Of a stretch of DNA of 6,727 bases, positions 1 to 6,458 are shown one piece after another. Origin of the DNA: Bacteroidales bacterium (GTDB lineage: Bacteria; Bacteroidota; Bacteroidia; Bacteroidales; Muribaculaceae); assembly GCA_004555955.1 (NCBI GenBank), contig SFJG01000103.1:1-6727 (forward strand), in the 5' to 3' direction. The notes beneath the pieces were generated by a model, which ran no database searches, was not told where the DNA came from, and saw only the letters and a program-made list of their open reading frames with translations. The position numbers and the translations under genes are program-made. How positions within the stretch are numbered: the stretch's first letter is position 1; the number at the start of each line of letters is the position of its first letter.

Positions 1-61
1 CGCTGAATTTCAGCATGAAAGCCTTATTTTTTTAGCTTATTTTTTAGCCTGTTAAAACTAT

Positions 62-101
62 AAAAAGAGACTGCCCAAAACTTGTTAGACAGTCTCTTTT
101 T
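62..101. terminator. Bidirectional intrinsic terminator after mrdA
   Basis: A perfect 12-bp stem (AAAAAGAGACTG at 62-73 pairing with CAGTCTCTTTTT at 90-101) encloses a 16-nt loop. On the plus strand the stem runs into a T tract to position 103. On the minus strand the hairpin is followed by TTTTTATAG, so it can end transcription from either side. It lies about 190 bp beyond the mrdA stop and is the first strong terminator seen downstream of the purH-mre-mrdA genes, so it probably closes that operon. The two-way design would suit a convergent gene to the left, which the window does not show. Confidence 0.85.
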
Positions 102-132
102 TTCTTGCATCTTGGCGATAACCCAATTGGCT

Positions 133-269
133 TCCACACGCCTGCCCGGTCGCACCGAGGCGCGACCCTACGACCGCTCCGTATTATGTAGATAATCAGC
201 AACTCGCTTTACATCCACACGCCATTCTCGGTCGCAGCAAGCCGCGACCATACTATGTTGATAATCAGC
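133..269. repeat. Two tandem imperfect REP-like palindromic units
   Basis: Two related units lie side by side at 133-200 and 214-269. Both open with TCCACACGCC, carry the same 6-bp stem GGTCGC/GCGACC around an 8-nt loop (148-167 and 230-249), and close with TATG, T, one variable base, then GATAATCAGC. The first unit has about 12 extra bases (near 169-181) between its palindrome and the closing segment. Loops differ (ACCGAGGC versus AGCAAGCC) while stems are identical, as expected if the fold is conserved. The layout resembles REP/BIME-type dispersed extragenic palindromes. No mobile-element gene is visible beside it. That it is dispersed through the genome is inference. Confidence 0.7.
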
Positions 270-282
270 TGAATGTATTAGA

Positions 283-296
283 CTCTTACCTCTTAC
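283..296 (-). repeat. Heptamer repeat (GTAAGAG x2) at the mrdA stop
   Basis: On the minus strand two perfect head-to-tail copies of GTAAGAG (plus-strand CTCTTAC at 283-289 and 290-296) overlap the end of mrdA. The TAA stop of mrdA (293-295) is supplied by the first heptamer. Related heptamers occur at 3522-3535 and 3601-3621. Confidence 0.7.
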
Positions 297-2152
297 CTTT
301 TCTTTTTGTAAAGAGTTATAGACGTCGATAGCATACGGTCTTCGATGTGTTGACGTTCCGGTGCGATTTTGCCGTTGAGATACATTTCCATCATCAGACT
401 GCCGATAGGCACGCCGAAAGTCGCACCAAAGCCTGCATTTTCGACGTAGACGCAAATAGCGATTTTTGGGTTGTTCATGGGAGCAAATCCCATAAATGCG
501 GAGTGGTCGCGCCCATGTGGGTTCTGTGCCGTACCGGTTTTGCCACACACTTCGATGTCGCGGAGTTGTGCGCCGCGGCAAGTACCGCCTGTCACTGCCA
601 TACGCATACCTTCTACTATTTCTTCGTAGTATTGTCTATTGATTTTGGGCACACGCTTCGTTAAAAATTCCTTCGGCATAACCGAGTCGTGGATATGCTT
701 AACGACGTGCGGAGTGTAGAAGTAGCCGCGATTGGCAATTGTAGCGGCGAGGTTGGCAATTTGCAACGGAGTGGCAAGGATTTCGCCTTGACCGATAGCG
801 TCAGAGATGATTGTGTTTGCGCTCCATCCGTTTTCGCCGTACACTTTGTTATAGAATTTGCTGTTAGGGATGAATCCGCGGCTTTCGCCGGGGAGGTCGA
901 CACCGAGACGATAACCGTAGCCTTGTTCTACCATATAGTTTTTCCACACCTCGAATGCTTGAGATGGCGAGCCGTATTTTCCGCGGCGGTCAATCATATT
1001 CTTAAATCCCCAGCAGAAGTAAGCGTTGCAGGAAGTTCGCAGTGCCGGTTTGAGCGTGATAGGCGATTCGTGGCCGTGGCAACCCACTTTGAGACGGCCG
1101 CAGATGTATCCGCGGTAGCAGGGGTAGGCTGTCGAGAGAGAGACTATTCCTTCTTGACGGAATATAAGTCCCTGTGTGGGTTTGAAGGTAGAGCCGGGAG
1201 GGTAGGCTGCCATGATGGCGCGGTCGAAGAGCGGTTCGGCGGGGTCGTTCATCAGTTCGCGATATGCTTTGCCGCGTTCGCGACCGACGAGCATTTTCGG
1301 GTTGTAGGTCGGGCTCGACACGAGGGCAAGGATTTCGCCTGTTGCCGGTTCGATGGCGACGATAGCGCCGGTTTTTCCTTGCATGAGTTTTTCGCCATAT
1401 GCTTGGAGGTCGATGTCGATGCCGAGAGTGAGGTCTTTTCCGGATATAGGAGCAATATCGCGAGCGCCGTTTTCGAATCGACCTTTGATGCGTCCGTTAG
1501 CGTCGCGAATGAGAATCTCTTGTCCTTTGAATCCTCGGAGGTATGGTTCGTAGCTTTTCTCTATACCGAGGTCGCCGGTGTAGTCGCCGGGACGGTAGTA
1601 GTCGTCCTTTTTGATGTCGTTGTCGTTCACTTCGCGGATGTTACCGAGCACGTTTGCGGCGTTTTCGTATGCGTACTGGCGGAGGATGCGTTTTTGGATG
1701 AAAAACCCGGGGAAGCGATATAGTTTCTCCTGCAGGCGACCGTAGTCTTTTGCCGAGATGTGTGTGATTAGCACTTGTTGCGTATACGAAGAGTAGCCCG
1801 GGTTTTTGCGCGGATTGCGCATATCGTCGAAGCGACGGCGGAGTTCTTCGATGTCGATTTGAAGCGTGTTGCAGAAGTCGATGGAGTCGAAGTCGGGCTT
1901 AATTTCGCGGGGAATCACCATCACGTCGTAGGCGGGTTGATTGTACACGACGAGGCGACCTTTCCGGTCGAAGATTTGTCCGCGCGAGGGATAGATGGTC
2001 TTTCGAAGGAATGCGTTAGAGTCGGCGTTTTCTTTGTATTTGGAGTCGAACACTTGGAGTTCGAAAAGGCGTATCAAGTAGATGACCACCAAAAGAATCA
2101 GCAGTCCGGCGATGACGTATTTTCTTTTCTCAAGACTATAATCCTTTTTCAT
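293..2152 (-). CDS. mrdA: Penicillin-binding protein 2, elongation transpeptidase
   Basis: A 619-residue class B penicillin-binding protein that cross-links new peptidoglycan in the Rod (elongation) complex, with its catalytic domain outside the inner membrane. A short cytoplasmic N-terminus precedes one membrane anchor (about residues 12-30). The PBP dimerisation/pedestal domain follows, with PSRGQIFDRKGR at 55-66. The transpeptidase domain has all three motifs: STFK with nucleophile Ser321, SCN at 374-376, and KTG at 538-540. Length is normal for PBP2. A Cys/His-rich insert (C345, C351, C358, H359, H361) after the active serine may bind metal; this is inference. The start ATG overlaps the end of mreD by 17 bp, suggesting translational coupling. 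rodA, its usual glycosyltransferase partner and neighbour, does not follow; repeats and a terminator do. Confidence 0.96.
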   Translation of the reverse strand: MKKDYSLEKRKYVIAGLLILLVVIYLIRLFELQVFDSKYKENADSNAFLRKTIYPSRGQIFDRKGRLVVYNQPAYDVMVIPREIKPDFDSIDFCNTLQIDIEELRRRFDDMRNPRKNPGYSSYTQQVLITHISAKDYGRLQEKLYRFPGFFIQKRILRQYAYENAANVLGNIREVNDNDIKKDDYYRPGDYTGDLGIEKSYEPYLRGFKGQEILIRDANGRIKGRFENGARDIAPISGKDLTLGIDIDLQAYGEKLMQGKTGAIVAIEPATGEILALVSSPTYNPKMLVGRERGKAYRELMNDPAEPLFDRAIMAAYPPGSTFKPTQGLIFRQEGIVSLSTAYPCYRGYICGRLKVGCHGHESPITLKPALRTSCNAYFCWGFKNMIDRRGKYGSPSQAFEVWKNYMVEQGYGYRLGVDLPGESRGFIPNSKFYNKVYGENGWSANTIISDAIGQGEILATPLQIANLAATIANRGYFYTPHVVKHIHDSVMPKEFLTKRVPKINRQYYEEIVEGMRMAVTGGTCRGAQLRDIEVCGKTGTAQNPHGRDHSAFMGFAPMNNPKIAICVYVENAGFGATFGVPIGSLMMEMYLNGKIAPERQHIEDRMLSTSITLYKKKR

Positions 2153-2657
2153 TCTTGGTGTTGACTATGCTGTCGATGCCGAGCATCAAAACAAACGAAA
2201 GAGCAGTAGAGCAAATCACGCGCAGCATGGCATGCAGAATGTTGGCTGTCGAGAAGAGTTCGATAGTGACGATAAGCGCGCAGTAGCAGAAAGTCATGCT
2301 GACGAGGTATTTCATAAAGACAGCGGTTCCGAGACTCCGAATGGAAGGAACCGGGTCGGTAATTTCGTCGCGGCGAGGCACGTAAAGACTAAGCACTACG
2401 TTGCGAAGAGCGGCGGTGACTGTGCAAGCCAGGGCGTTCATTCCGTAGGTGTCGGAGAAGATGTCGATGAGCAGTCCGACGGCAAAAGAGATTGCCATAA
2501 GCCAGTTGACGTGTATGTTGATTGGCAGTCGGAAGAGCACGTAGACGAATATGAAAGGCGTCGCCACGTGGAATAGGCTGATGTTGTTGCACACGAGCAC
2601 TTGCACGAGGAGCAAGATGACGAACAGAACGATGAATTGTATGATTTGCTTAGCCAT
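2136..2657 (-). CDS. mreD: Rod shape-determining membrane protein MreD
   Basis: A 173-residue polytopic inner-membrane protein, the usual size for MreD, which joins MreC and the PBP2-RodA synthase in the elongation machinery. About five or six hydrophobic segments are visible (roughly 4-22, 31-44, 52-67, 74-92, 112-133 and 146-165), ending in a short charged tail, NTKNEKGL. The segment GLLIDIFSDTYGMNAL (61-76) fits the best conserved part of the family, a membrane helix with an acidic residue followed by a G-x-N turn. MreD is poorly conserved overall, so the call rests on topology, this motif and position. Its ATG overlaps the mreC stop in a TAATG arrangement (one shared base), and its TAG lies inside the start of mrdA. 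Confidence 0.93.
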   Translation of the reverse strand: MAKQIIQFIVLFVILLLVQVLVCNNISLFHVATPFIFVYVLFRLPINIHVNWLMAISFAVGLLIDIFSDTYGMNALACTVTAALRNVVLSLYVPRRDEITDPVPSIRSLGTAVFMKYLVSMTFCYCALIVTIELFSTANILHAMLRVICSTALSFVLMLGIDSIVNTKNEKGL

Positions 2658-3496
2658 TATTCTTCGGTTTCGATGGTTCGTAACTCAGCTGCTATGGTGC
2701 TCTTGATGGCTCTCACGGTGCTCAGACGTGTGAAGTCGGTCGATAGTTTGATGCGCAGGCTGTGGAAGTTGTCGTCTTTAGCCTTTAGCCCCGATTCGAT
2801 GGTGCCCACGATGAGACCTTCGGGGAATACCGACGAGAATCCGCTAGTGATGATAGTGTCGCCTTTGTGATATTTGACGTGCTTCGGCATTTCTTCGAGC
2901 ACGCAGTAGTAGGGGTTGCCGCCGTCCCAAAAGAGGCTGCCGAAGTAGTCGGAGTTTTTCACCTTGCACGAAAGGCGCATGTTCGGGTTGAGCAGGGAGA
3001 TGATACGTGCAGCGTGGTCGCTGGTGCTGCTGACGATGCCGACAACGCCGTTTTGGTCGACGACGCCCATTTCCGGCTCAATTCCGTCGAGCCGACCTTT
3101 GTCGATGGTGATGTAGTTCATAGGCTTCGACACGCTGTTGTTGATAACCGTAGCGAAGTGATATTCATACTGTTGTGCCACCGAGTCGGGTAGGTTGATA
3201 GAGTCGGCGCTCATGGCGATGCGGTAGTCGTTGATGCGGTGCTTGAGGTTGATAACTTCCATCTCGAGCAGTGCGTTACGCTGCTGTAGGTCGGCGTTTA
3301 TCGACTGTAGGTTGAAATACGAAGTGACGCTGCTGGTGAGTTTGTAGACCGACGACGATATTCGGCTTGCCGAGGTGAGGTAAACCGATTGTTGGTACGG
3401 GTTGTTTTGAAAGAGCATGATGCAACTGAGCGTCACGAGAATTGCAAAAACGAACCACGCCGAATGCCGTACGATGAAGTCTATTAGGTTGCGCAC
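2657..3496 (-). CDS. mreC: Rod shape-determining protein MreC
   Basis: A 279-residue bitopic scaffold that links MreB inside the cell to PBP2 outside and is thought to activate PBP2. One N-terminal membrane helix (about residues 12-29) is followed by a likely coiled coil (about 62-92, rich in Leu, Asn, Gln and Glu), then the two beta domains of the periplasmic part. Family segments include YITIDKGRLDGIEPEMGVV (128-146) and GDTIITSG...FPEGLIVGTI (212-232). The start is GTG: no in-frame ATG lies between it and an upstream stop, and the first internal Met (residue 27) would destroy the membrane anchor. The N-terminus MRNLIDF also fits Bacteroidales relatives as recalled. It follows mreB after 128 bp and is fused by TAATG to mreD. 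Confidence 0.95.
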   Translation of the reverse strand: MRNLIDFIVRHSAWFVFAILVTLSCIMLFQNNPYQQSVYLTSASRISSSVYKLTSSVTSYFNLQSINADLQQRNALLEMEVINLKHRINDYRIAMSADSINLPDSVAQQYEYHFATVINNSVSKPMNYITIDKGRLDGIEPEMGVVDQNGVVGIVSSTSDHAARIISLLNPNMRLSCKVKNSDYFGSLFWDGGNPYYCVLEEMPKHVKYHKGDTIITSGFSSVFPEGLIVGTIESGLKAKDDNFHSLRIKLSTDFTRLSTVRAIKSTIAAELRTIETEE

Positions 3497-3517
3497 TGTA
3501 CTTAGATGTAAGATAGG

Positions 3518-3620
3518 AGAGGTAAGGGGTAAGAGTTGATACGTTTATGAGTTAATGAGTTGAAGAGTAACGGAATTCTCTAACCACAAATCATAAACTA
3601 CTCTTACCTCTCACCTCTTA
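3518..3620. repeat. Long imperfect inverted repeat between mreB and mreC
   Basis: The arms are roughly 3518-3550 and 3591-3620, with a 40-nt loop. Inner ends pair perfectly (GTTTATGA at 3543-3550 with TCATAAAC at 3591-3598). After a bulge of about 5 nt in the left arm, outer parts match with few mismatches (AGAGGTAAGGGGTAAGAGT against the complement of the right arm, AGAGGTGAGAGGTAAGAGT). In the mRNA this could form a large hairpin between the mreB stop and the mreC GTG. There is no T tract, so it does not look like a complete terminator. It could tune mreB against mreCD-mrdA levels by attenuation or processing, or be a mobile-repeat remnant; both are inference. Confidence 0.65.
3522..3535 (+). 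repeat. Heptamer repeat (GTAAGGG GTAAGAG) upstream of mreC
   Basis: Two head-to-tail heptamers, GTAAGGG (3522-3528) and GTAAGAG (3529-3535), read on the plus strand, opposite to the copies at the ends of mrdA and mreB. They form part of the left arm of the mreB-mreC inverted repeat and start about 26 bp upstream of the mreC GTG. Confidence 0.55.
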
Positions 3621-3621
3621 A
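3601..3621 (-). repeat. Heptamer repeat just after the mreB stop
   Basis: Three head-to-tail heptamers read on the minus strand as TTAAGAG, GTGAGAG, GTAAGAG (plus-strand CTCTTAC, CTCTCAC, CTCTTAA). They begin 3 bp beyond the mreB TAA, directly after an adjacent TAG. They form the outer right arm of the mreB-mreC inverted repeat and share the unit found at the mrdA stop. Confidence 0.6.
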
Positions 3622-3624
3622 CTA

Positions 3625-4641
3625 TTATCGAATGAGGAATGAGAATCGCTTGATGTTTTTAAGCGCGATACCGGTACCTTTAGCCACTGCGTGCAACGGG
3701 TCTTCGGCAATGTTGAAGTTTATGCCGATTTTGTCGGATAAGCGTTTGTCGAGACCGCGAAGCAATGCGCCGCCACCCGAGAGGTAAATGCCGTTTTTGA
3801 TGATGTCGGCGTAGAGTTCGGGCGGTGTATTCTCGAGAGCGTTGAGCACGGCAGCTTCGATTTTTGAAATCGACTTTTCGATGGCGTGCGAAATCTCTTG
3901 GTAGGAAACGGCAACTTCCATCGGGAGTGCAGTCATAACGTTGGGACCGTGAACGATGTAGTCTTCGGGCGGATTCTCGAGTTCGGTAAGGGCTGAGCCG
4001 ACGTTGATTTTGATGCTTTCCGCCATGCGTTCACCCACTTTGATGTTGTGAGCGCGACGCATATGTTCTTGGATGTCGTCGGTAAGCACGTCGCCGGCAA
4101 TGCGGATGCTCTTGTTGGTCACGATGCCGCCGAGCGAAATCACGGCGATTTCCGTTGTGCCGCCACCTATGTCGACAATCATGTTGCCTTGAGGAGCTTC
4201 CACGTCGAGCCCGATGCCCAGGGCAGCTGCCATAGGCTCGTATATCATGTAGACGTCGCGTCCGCCGGCGTGCTCCGAAGAATCGCGCACGGCGCGAATT
4301 TCAACTTCGGTACTTCCCGAGGGGATACAAACGACGATGCGCAATGAAGGCGAGAACCAGCGGTTTTTCGAACTTACCATCTTGATAAAACCGCGAATCA
4401 TCAGTTCGGCAGCGTTGAAGTCGGCAATCACACCATCGCGAAGCGGGCGAATAACCTTGATGTTGGCATTTTCTTTGCCTTGCATCAACTTGGCGTCTTC
4501 GCCGACGGCAACCAAGCGGCCGTGAGTGTCGACGGCAACGTACGACGGTTGGTCGACGACGATTTTGTCGTTGTTTATTATAATTGTGTTGGCTGTTCCT
4601 AAGTCAACGGCAATTTCTTGTGTTAAAGAAAAGAGTCCCAT
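3625..4641 (-). CDS. mreB: Rod shape-determining actin homologue MreB
   Basis: A 338-residue bacterial actin that forms membrane-bound filaments and positions the elongation peptidoglycan synthases. Actin-fold nucleotide motifs are in order: phosphate 1 DLGTANT (13-19), phosphate 2 DIGGGTTE (157-164), and adenosine motif LSGGGALLRG (287-296). The family segment EPMAAALGIG (135-144) is also present. The N-terminal MGLFSLTQEIAVDLGTAN matches the usual MreB beginning, with hydrophobic residues that could touch the membrane, and supports this ATG. Length is typical. The start is 19 bp after the purH stop with no promoter seen between, so co-transcription with purH is likely. The TAA stop is backed by an adjacent TAG, then heptamers and a hairpin before mreC. 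Confidence 0.97.
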   Translation of the reverse strand: MGLFSLTQEIAVDLGTANTIIINNDKIVVDQPSYVAVDTHGRLVAVGEDAKLMQGKENANIKVIRPLRDGVIADFNAAELMIRGFIKMVSSKNRWFSPSLRIVVCIPSGSTEVEIRAVRDSSEHAGGRDVYMIYEPMAAALGIGLDVEAPQGNMIVDIGGGTTEIAVISLGGIVTNKSIRIAGDVLTDDIQEHMRRAHNIKVGERMAESIKINVGSALTELENPPEDYIVHGPNVMTALPMEVAVSYQEISHAIEKSISKIEAAVLNALENTPPELYADIIKNGIYLSGGGALLRGLDKRLSDKIGINFNIAEDPLHAVAKGTGIALKNIKRFSFLIR

Positions 4642-4660
4642 TTGTTTGTCTTAATTATTT

Positions 4661-6187
4661 TTAATGCTTGAAGTGTCGGATGCCGGTCATCACCATGGCA
4701 ATTCCGTTTTTGTTGCAGTAGTCAATAGTGTCGTTGTCGCGAATCGAGCCGCCGGGTTGAATAACGGCGGCAATACCTGCTTCGTGCGCAATTTCTACGC
4801 AGTCGGCAAATGGGAAGAATGCGTCGGAAGCCATAACGGCGCCGTTGAGGTCAAAGCCGAACGAGCGGGCTTTGGCGATGGCTTGTCGCAGGGCGTCGAC
4901 GCGTGAGGTTTGCCCGATGCCGCTGGCATACAGTTGACGATTGCGTGCCAGTACGATGGCGTTGCTCTTGCTGTGCTTGACAATCTTGTTGGCAAACAGC
5001 AAGTCGTCGGCTTGCTCGGCGGTAATGGCTGTCGTGGTGGCTTGACGAAGGTCGTCGACGGTTTCGCGGCGAAGGTCTTTGTCTTGGCGGAGAACGCCGC
5101 ACAAAGCCGTGCGGATTTGCGTCGTAGGCAATTCGGCAGGCTTGCGCACCAAGATGATGCGGTTTTTCTTCTGCTTGAGCACGTCTAACGCTTCGTCGGT
5201 GTAAGACGGCGCAATCACCACTTCAAAGAAAATCTTGTTGATTTCTTCGGCAGTTTCGCGGTCAATCTCACCGTTGGCAATCAGCACGCCGCCGAAAGCC
5301 GATACGGGGTCGCCGGCAAGGGCGTCGCGCCACGCTTCGGCGATGGTCCCGCGTGTAGCCACGCCGCAAGCGTTGTTGTGCTTGAGGATTGCAAACGTAG
5401 GCTCGTCGAAGTCGTTAATCAAGTTGACTGCAGCGTCGATGTCGAGGAGATTGTTGTAGGAAATCTCCTTGCCGTGAAGTTGGTCGAACATCTTTCCGAA
5501 ATCGCCGAAGAACACGGCATTTTGGTGCGGGTTTTCGCCGTAGCGCAAGTGCATTTTGCCGTCGACGGCGTGGCGCAGAGCCGTGTTGTCGTCGCCGTCG
5601 AAATAGTTGAAAATTGCACTGTCGTAGCTGCTCGACACCGAAAATGCGTCGCGGGCAAAAGCTCGGCGCTCAGCCAACGTCGTTTCAGCGCAACCGTGCG
5701 CTTTCAACACCTCGCAAAGCGGTGCATATTGCTTCTTGGAGGCAACAATCACCACGTCGTTAAAGTTTTTGGCGGCAGCGCGGATAAGCGAAATGCCACC
5801 GATGTCGATTTTTTCTATAATGTCGGCTTCGGAAGCGCCCGATGCCACAGTGTCTTCAAAAGGATAAAGGTCAACAACTACAAGGTCGATTTCGGGGATT
5901 TGGTATTGCGCGGTCTGTTGGCGGTCGCCTTCATTGTCGCGACGATTCAGAATGCCGCCGAACACCTTCGGGTGAAGTGTCTTTACGCGACCTCCCAAAA
6001 TCGAGGGATATCCTGTGAGGTCTTCAACCGCTTCGCATTGATAGCCAAGGCTTTCGATGAACGATTTGGTTCCGCCCGTCGACAAGAATTTTACGCCGGA
6101 ATCGTTTAGCAGAGCAAGCATTTCGTCTAATCCGTCTTTGTGGAAGACCGAAATTAGAGCTGTCTTGATTCGTTTGTTGTCAGCCAT
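4661..6187 (-). CDS. purH: Bifunctional AICAR transformylase / IMP cyclohydrolase
   Basis: A 508-residue cytoplasmic enzyme for the last two steps of de novo purine synthesis: 10-formyl-THF-dependent formylation of AICAR to FAICAR, then ring closure to IMP. The N-terminal MGS-like cyclohydrolase domain (about 1-150) shows STGGTKSFIESLG (36-48) and GGRVKTLHPKVFGGIL (65-80). The C-terminal transformylase domain shows RYGENPHQ (215-222), KHNNACG (269-275, containing the catalytic Lys-His pair known in the family), DPVSAFGG (293-300), and SDAFFPFAD (454-462), and ends TGIRHFKH. Length is typical and no key motif is missing. The ATG follows an A-rich leader and a Bacteroidetes-type -7 box. It is first in the likely operon with mreB; this link is recalled as common in Bacteroidales and may tie wall-growth genes to a growth-linked promoter (inference). 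Confidence 0.97.
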   Translation of the reverse strand: MADNKRIKTALISVFHKDGLDEMLALLNDSGVKFLSTGGTKSFIESLGYQCEAVEDLTGYPSILGGRVKTLHPKVFGGILNRRDNEGDRQQTAQYQIPEIDLVVVDLYPFEDTVASGASEADIIEKIDIGGISLIRAAAKNFNDVVIVASKKQYAPLCEVLKAHGCAETTLAERRAFARDAFSVSSSYDSAIFNYFDGDDNTALRHAVDGKMHLRYGENPHQNAVFFGDFGKMFDQLHGKEISYNNLLDIDAAVNLINDFDEPTFAILKHNNACGVATRGTIAEAWRDALAGDPVSAFGGVLIANGEIDRETAEEINKIFFEVVIAPSYTDEALDVLKQKKNRIILVRKPAELPTTQIRTALCGVLRQDKDLRRETVDDLRQATTTAITAEQADDLLFANKIVKHSKSNAIVLARNRQLYASGIGQTSRVDALRQAIAKARSFGFDLNGAVMASDAFFPFADCVEIAHEAGIAAVIQPGGSIRDNDTIDYCNKNGIAMVMTGIRHFKH

Positions 6188-6236
6188 TTTAATCTTAAGT
6201 TTTTATATTACTAATCGTTATTCCTTAAATTGACTG

Positions 6237-6244
6237 CAAAGTTA
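6237..6244 (-). promoter_or_regulatory. Probable purH promoter, Bacteroidetes -7 box
   Basis: On the minus strand, TAACTTTG (followed by CAGTC) fits the Bacteroidetes primary-sigma -7 consensus TAnnTTTG exactly. It lies 49 bp upstream of the purH ATG, which would give a leader of roughly 40 nt, too short for a riboswitch. The -33 element is weak: at the expected 19-20 bp spacing there is only a TG followed by a T run. This is the only good promoter-like box found ahead of the five co-oriented genes. Confidence 0.6.
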
Positions 6245-6302
6245 CTGAAAAAGAATGGAAAAAACATTTTTATCTATCAGTATTTTCAAAAAATATTAGA
6301 AG

Positions 6303-6322
6303 AAGATTGAATAAGATTGAAT
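6303..6322. repeat. 10-bp tandem duplication upstream of purH
   Basis: AAGATTGAAT occurs twice head to tail (6303-6312 and 6313-6322), followed by AAGG as if a third copy began. It lies about 60-80 bp upstream of the purH -7 box. The 10-bp period is about one helical turn, so a regulator site is possible, but slippage in AT-rich DNA explains it equally well. Confidence 0.4.
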
Positions 6323-6458
6323 AAGGTTTAGGTGAGTGTCAATTAGCAATAGATAAAGCAACGAAAGCATTGTTGTTAGGTTGTGTCTGCATTTGGTTTT
6401 CGTGTTTGCTTTCACAACCGAGCATCCGGTGTTCGTTGCTCTTCCGGTATCGTTCGAA

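Noticed and set aside
1..55. Short plus-strand open stretches that could be the end of a convergent gene
   Set aside because: Two plus frames stay open to stops at 31-33 and 53-55, but about 10-17 codons cannot be recognised. The two-way terminator makes a convergent gene possible, not proven.
168..581. Minus-strand open frame of 137 codons overlapping the mrdA end and the REP-like units
   Set aside because: It is Arg-rich with no domain, shares most of its length with mrdA in another frame, and its end lies within repeats.
689..1723. Plus-strand open frame of 344 codons antisense to mrdA
   Set aside because: It lies wholly inside a well-supported gene on the other strand. Its Val/Ala/Phe/Asp-rich composition is that of a codon shadow, with no recognisable domain.
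3584..3600. Promoter-like TATGATTTG ahead of mreC on the minus strand
   Set aside because: Spacing within the -7 motif is off by one base, there is no -33 TTG at the right distance, and the bases belong to the inverted-repeat arm and loop.
5378..6109. Plus-strand open frame of 243 codons antisense to purH
   Set aside because: It is the complement of conserved purH codons and has the same shadow-like composition, with no motif or promoter of its own.
6420..6441. Small hairpin GAGCA/TGCTC downstream of the zinc-finger gene as a terminator
   Set aside because: The stem is only 5 bp with a 12-nt loop and no following T tract.
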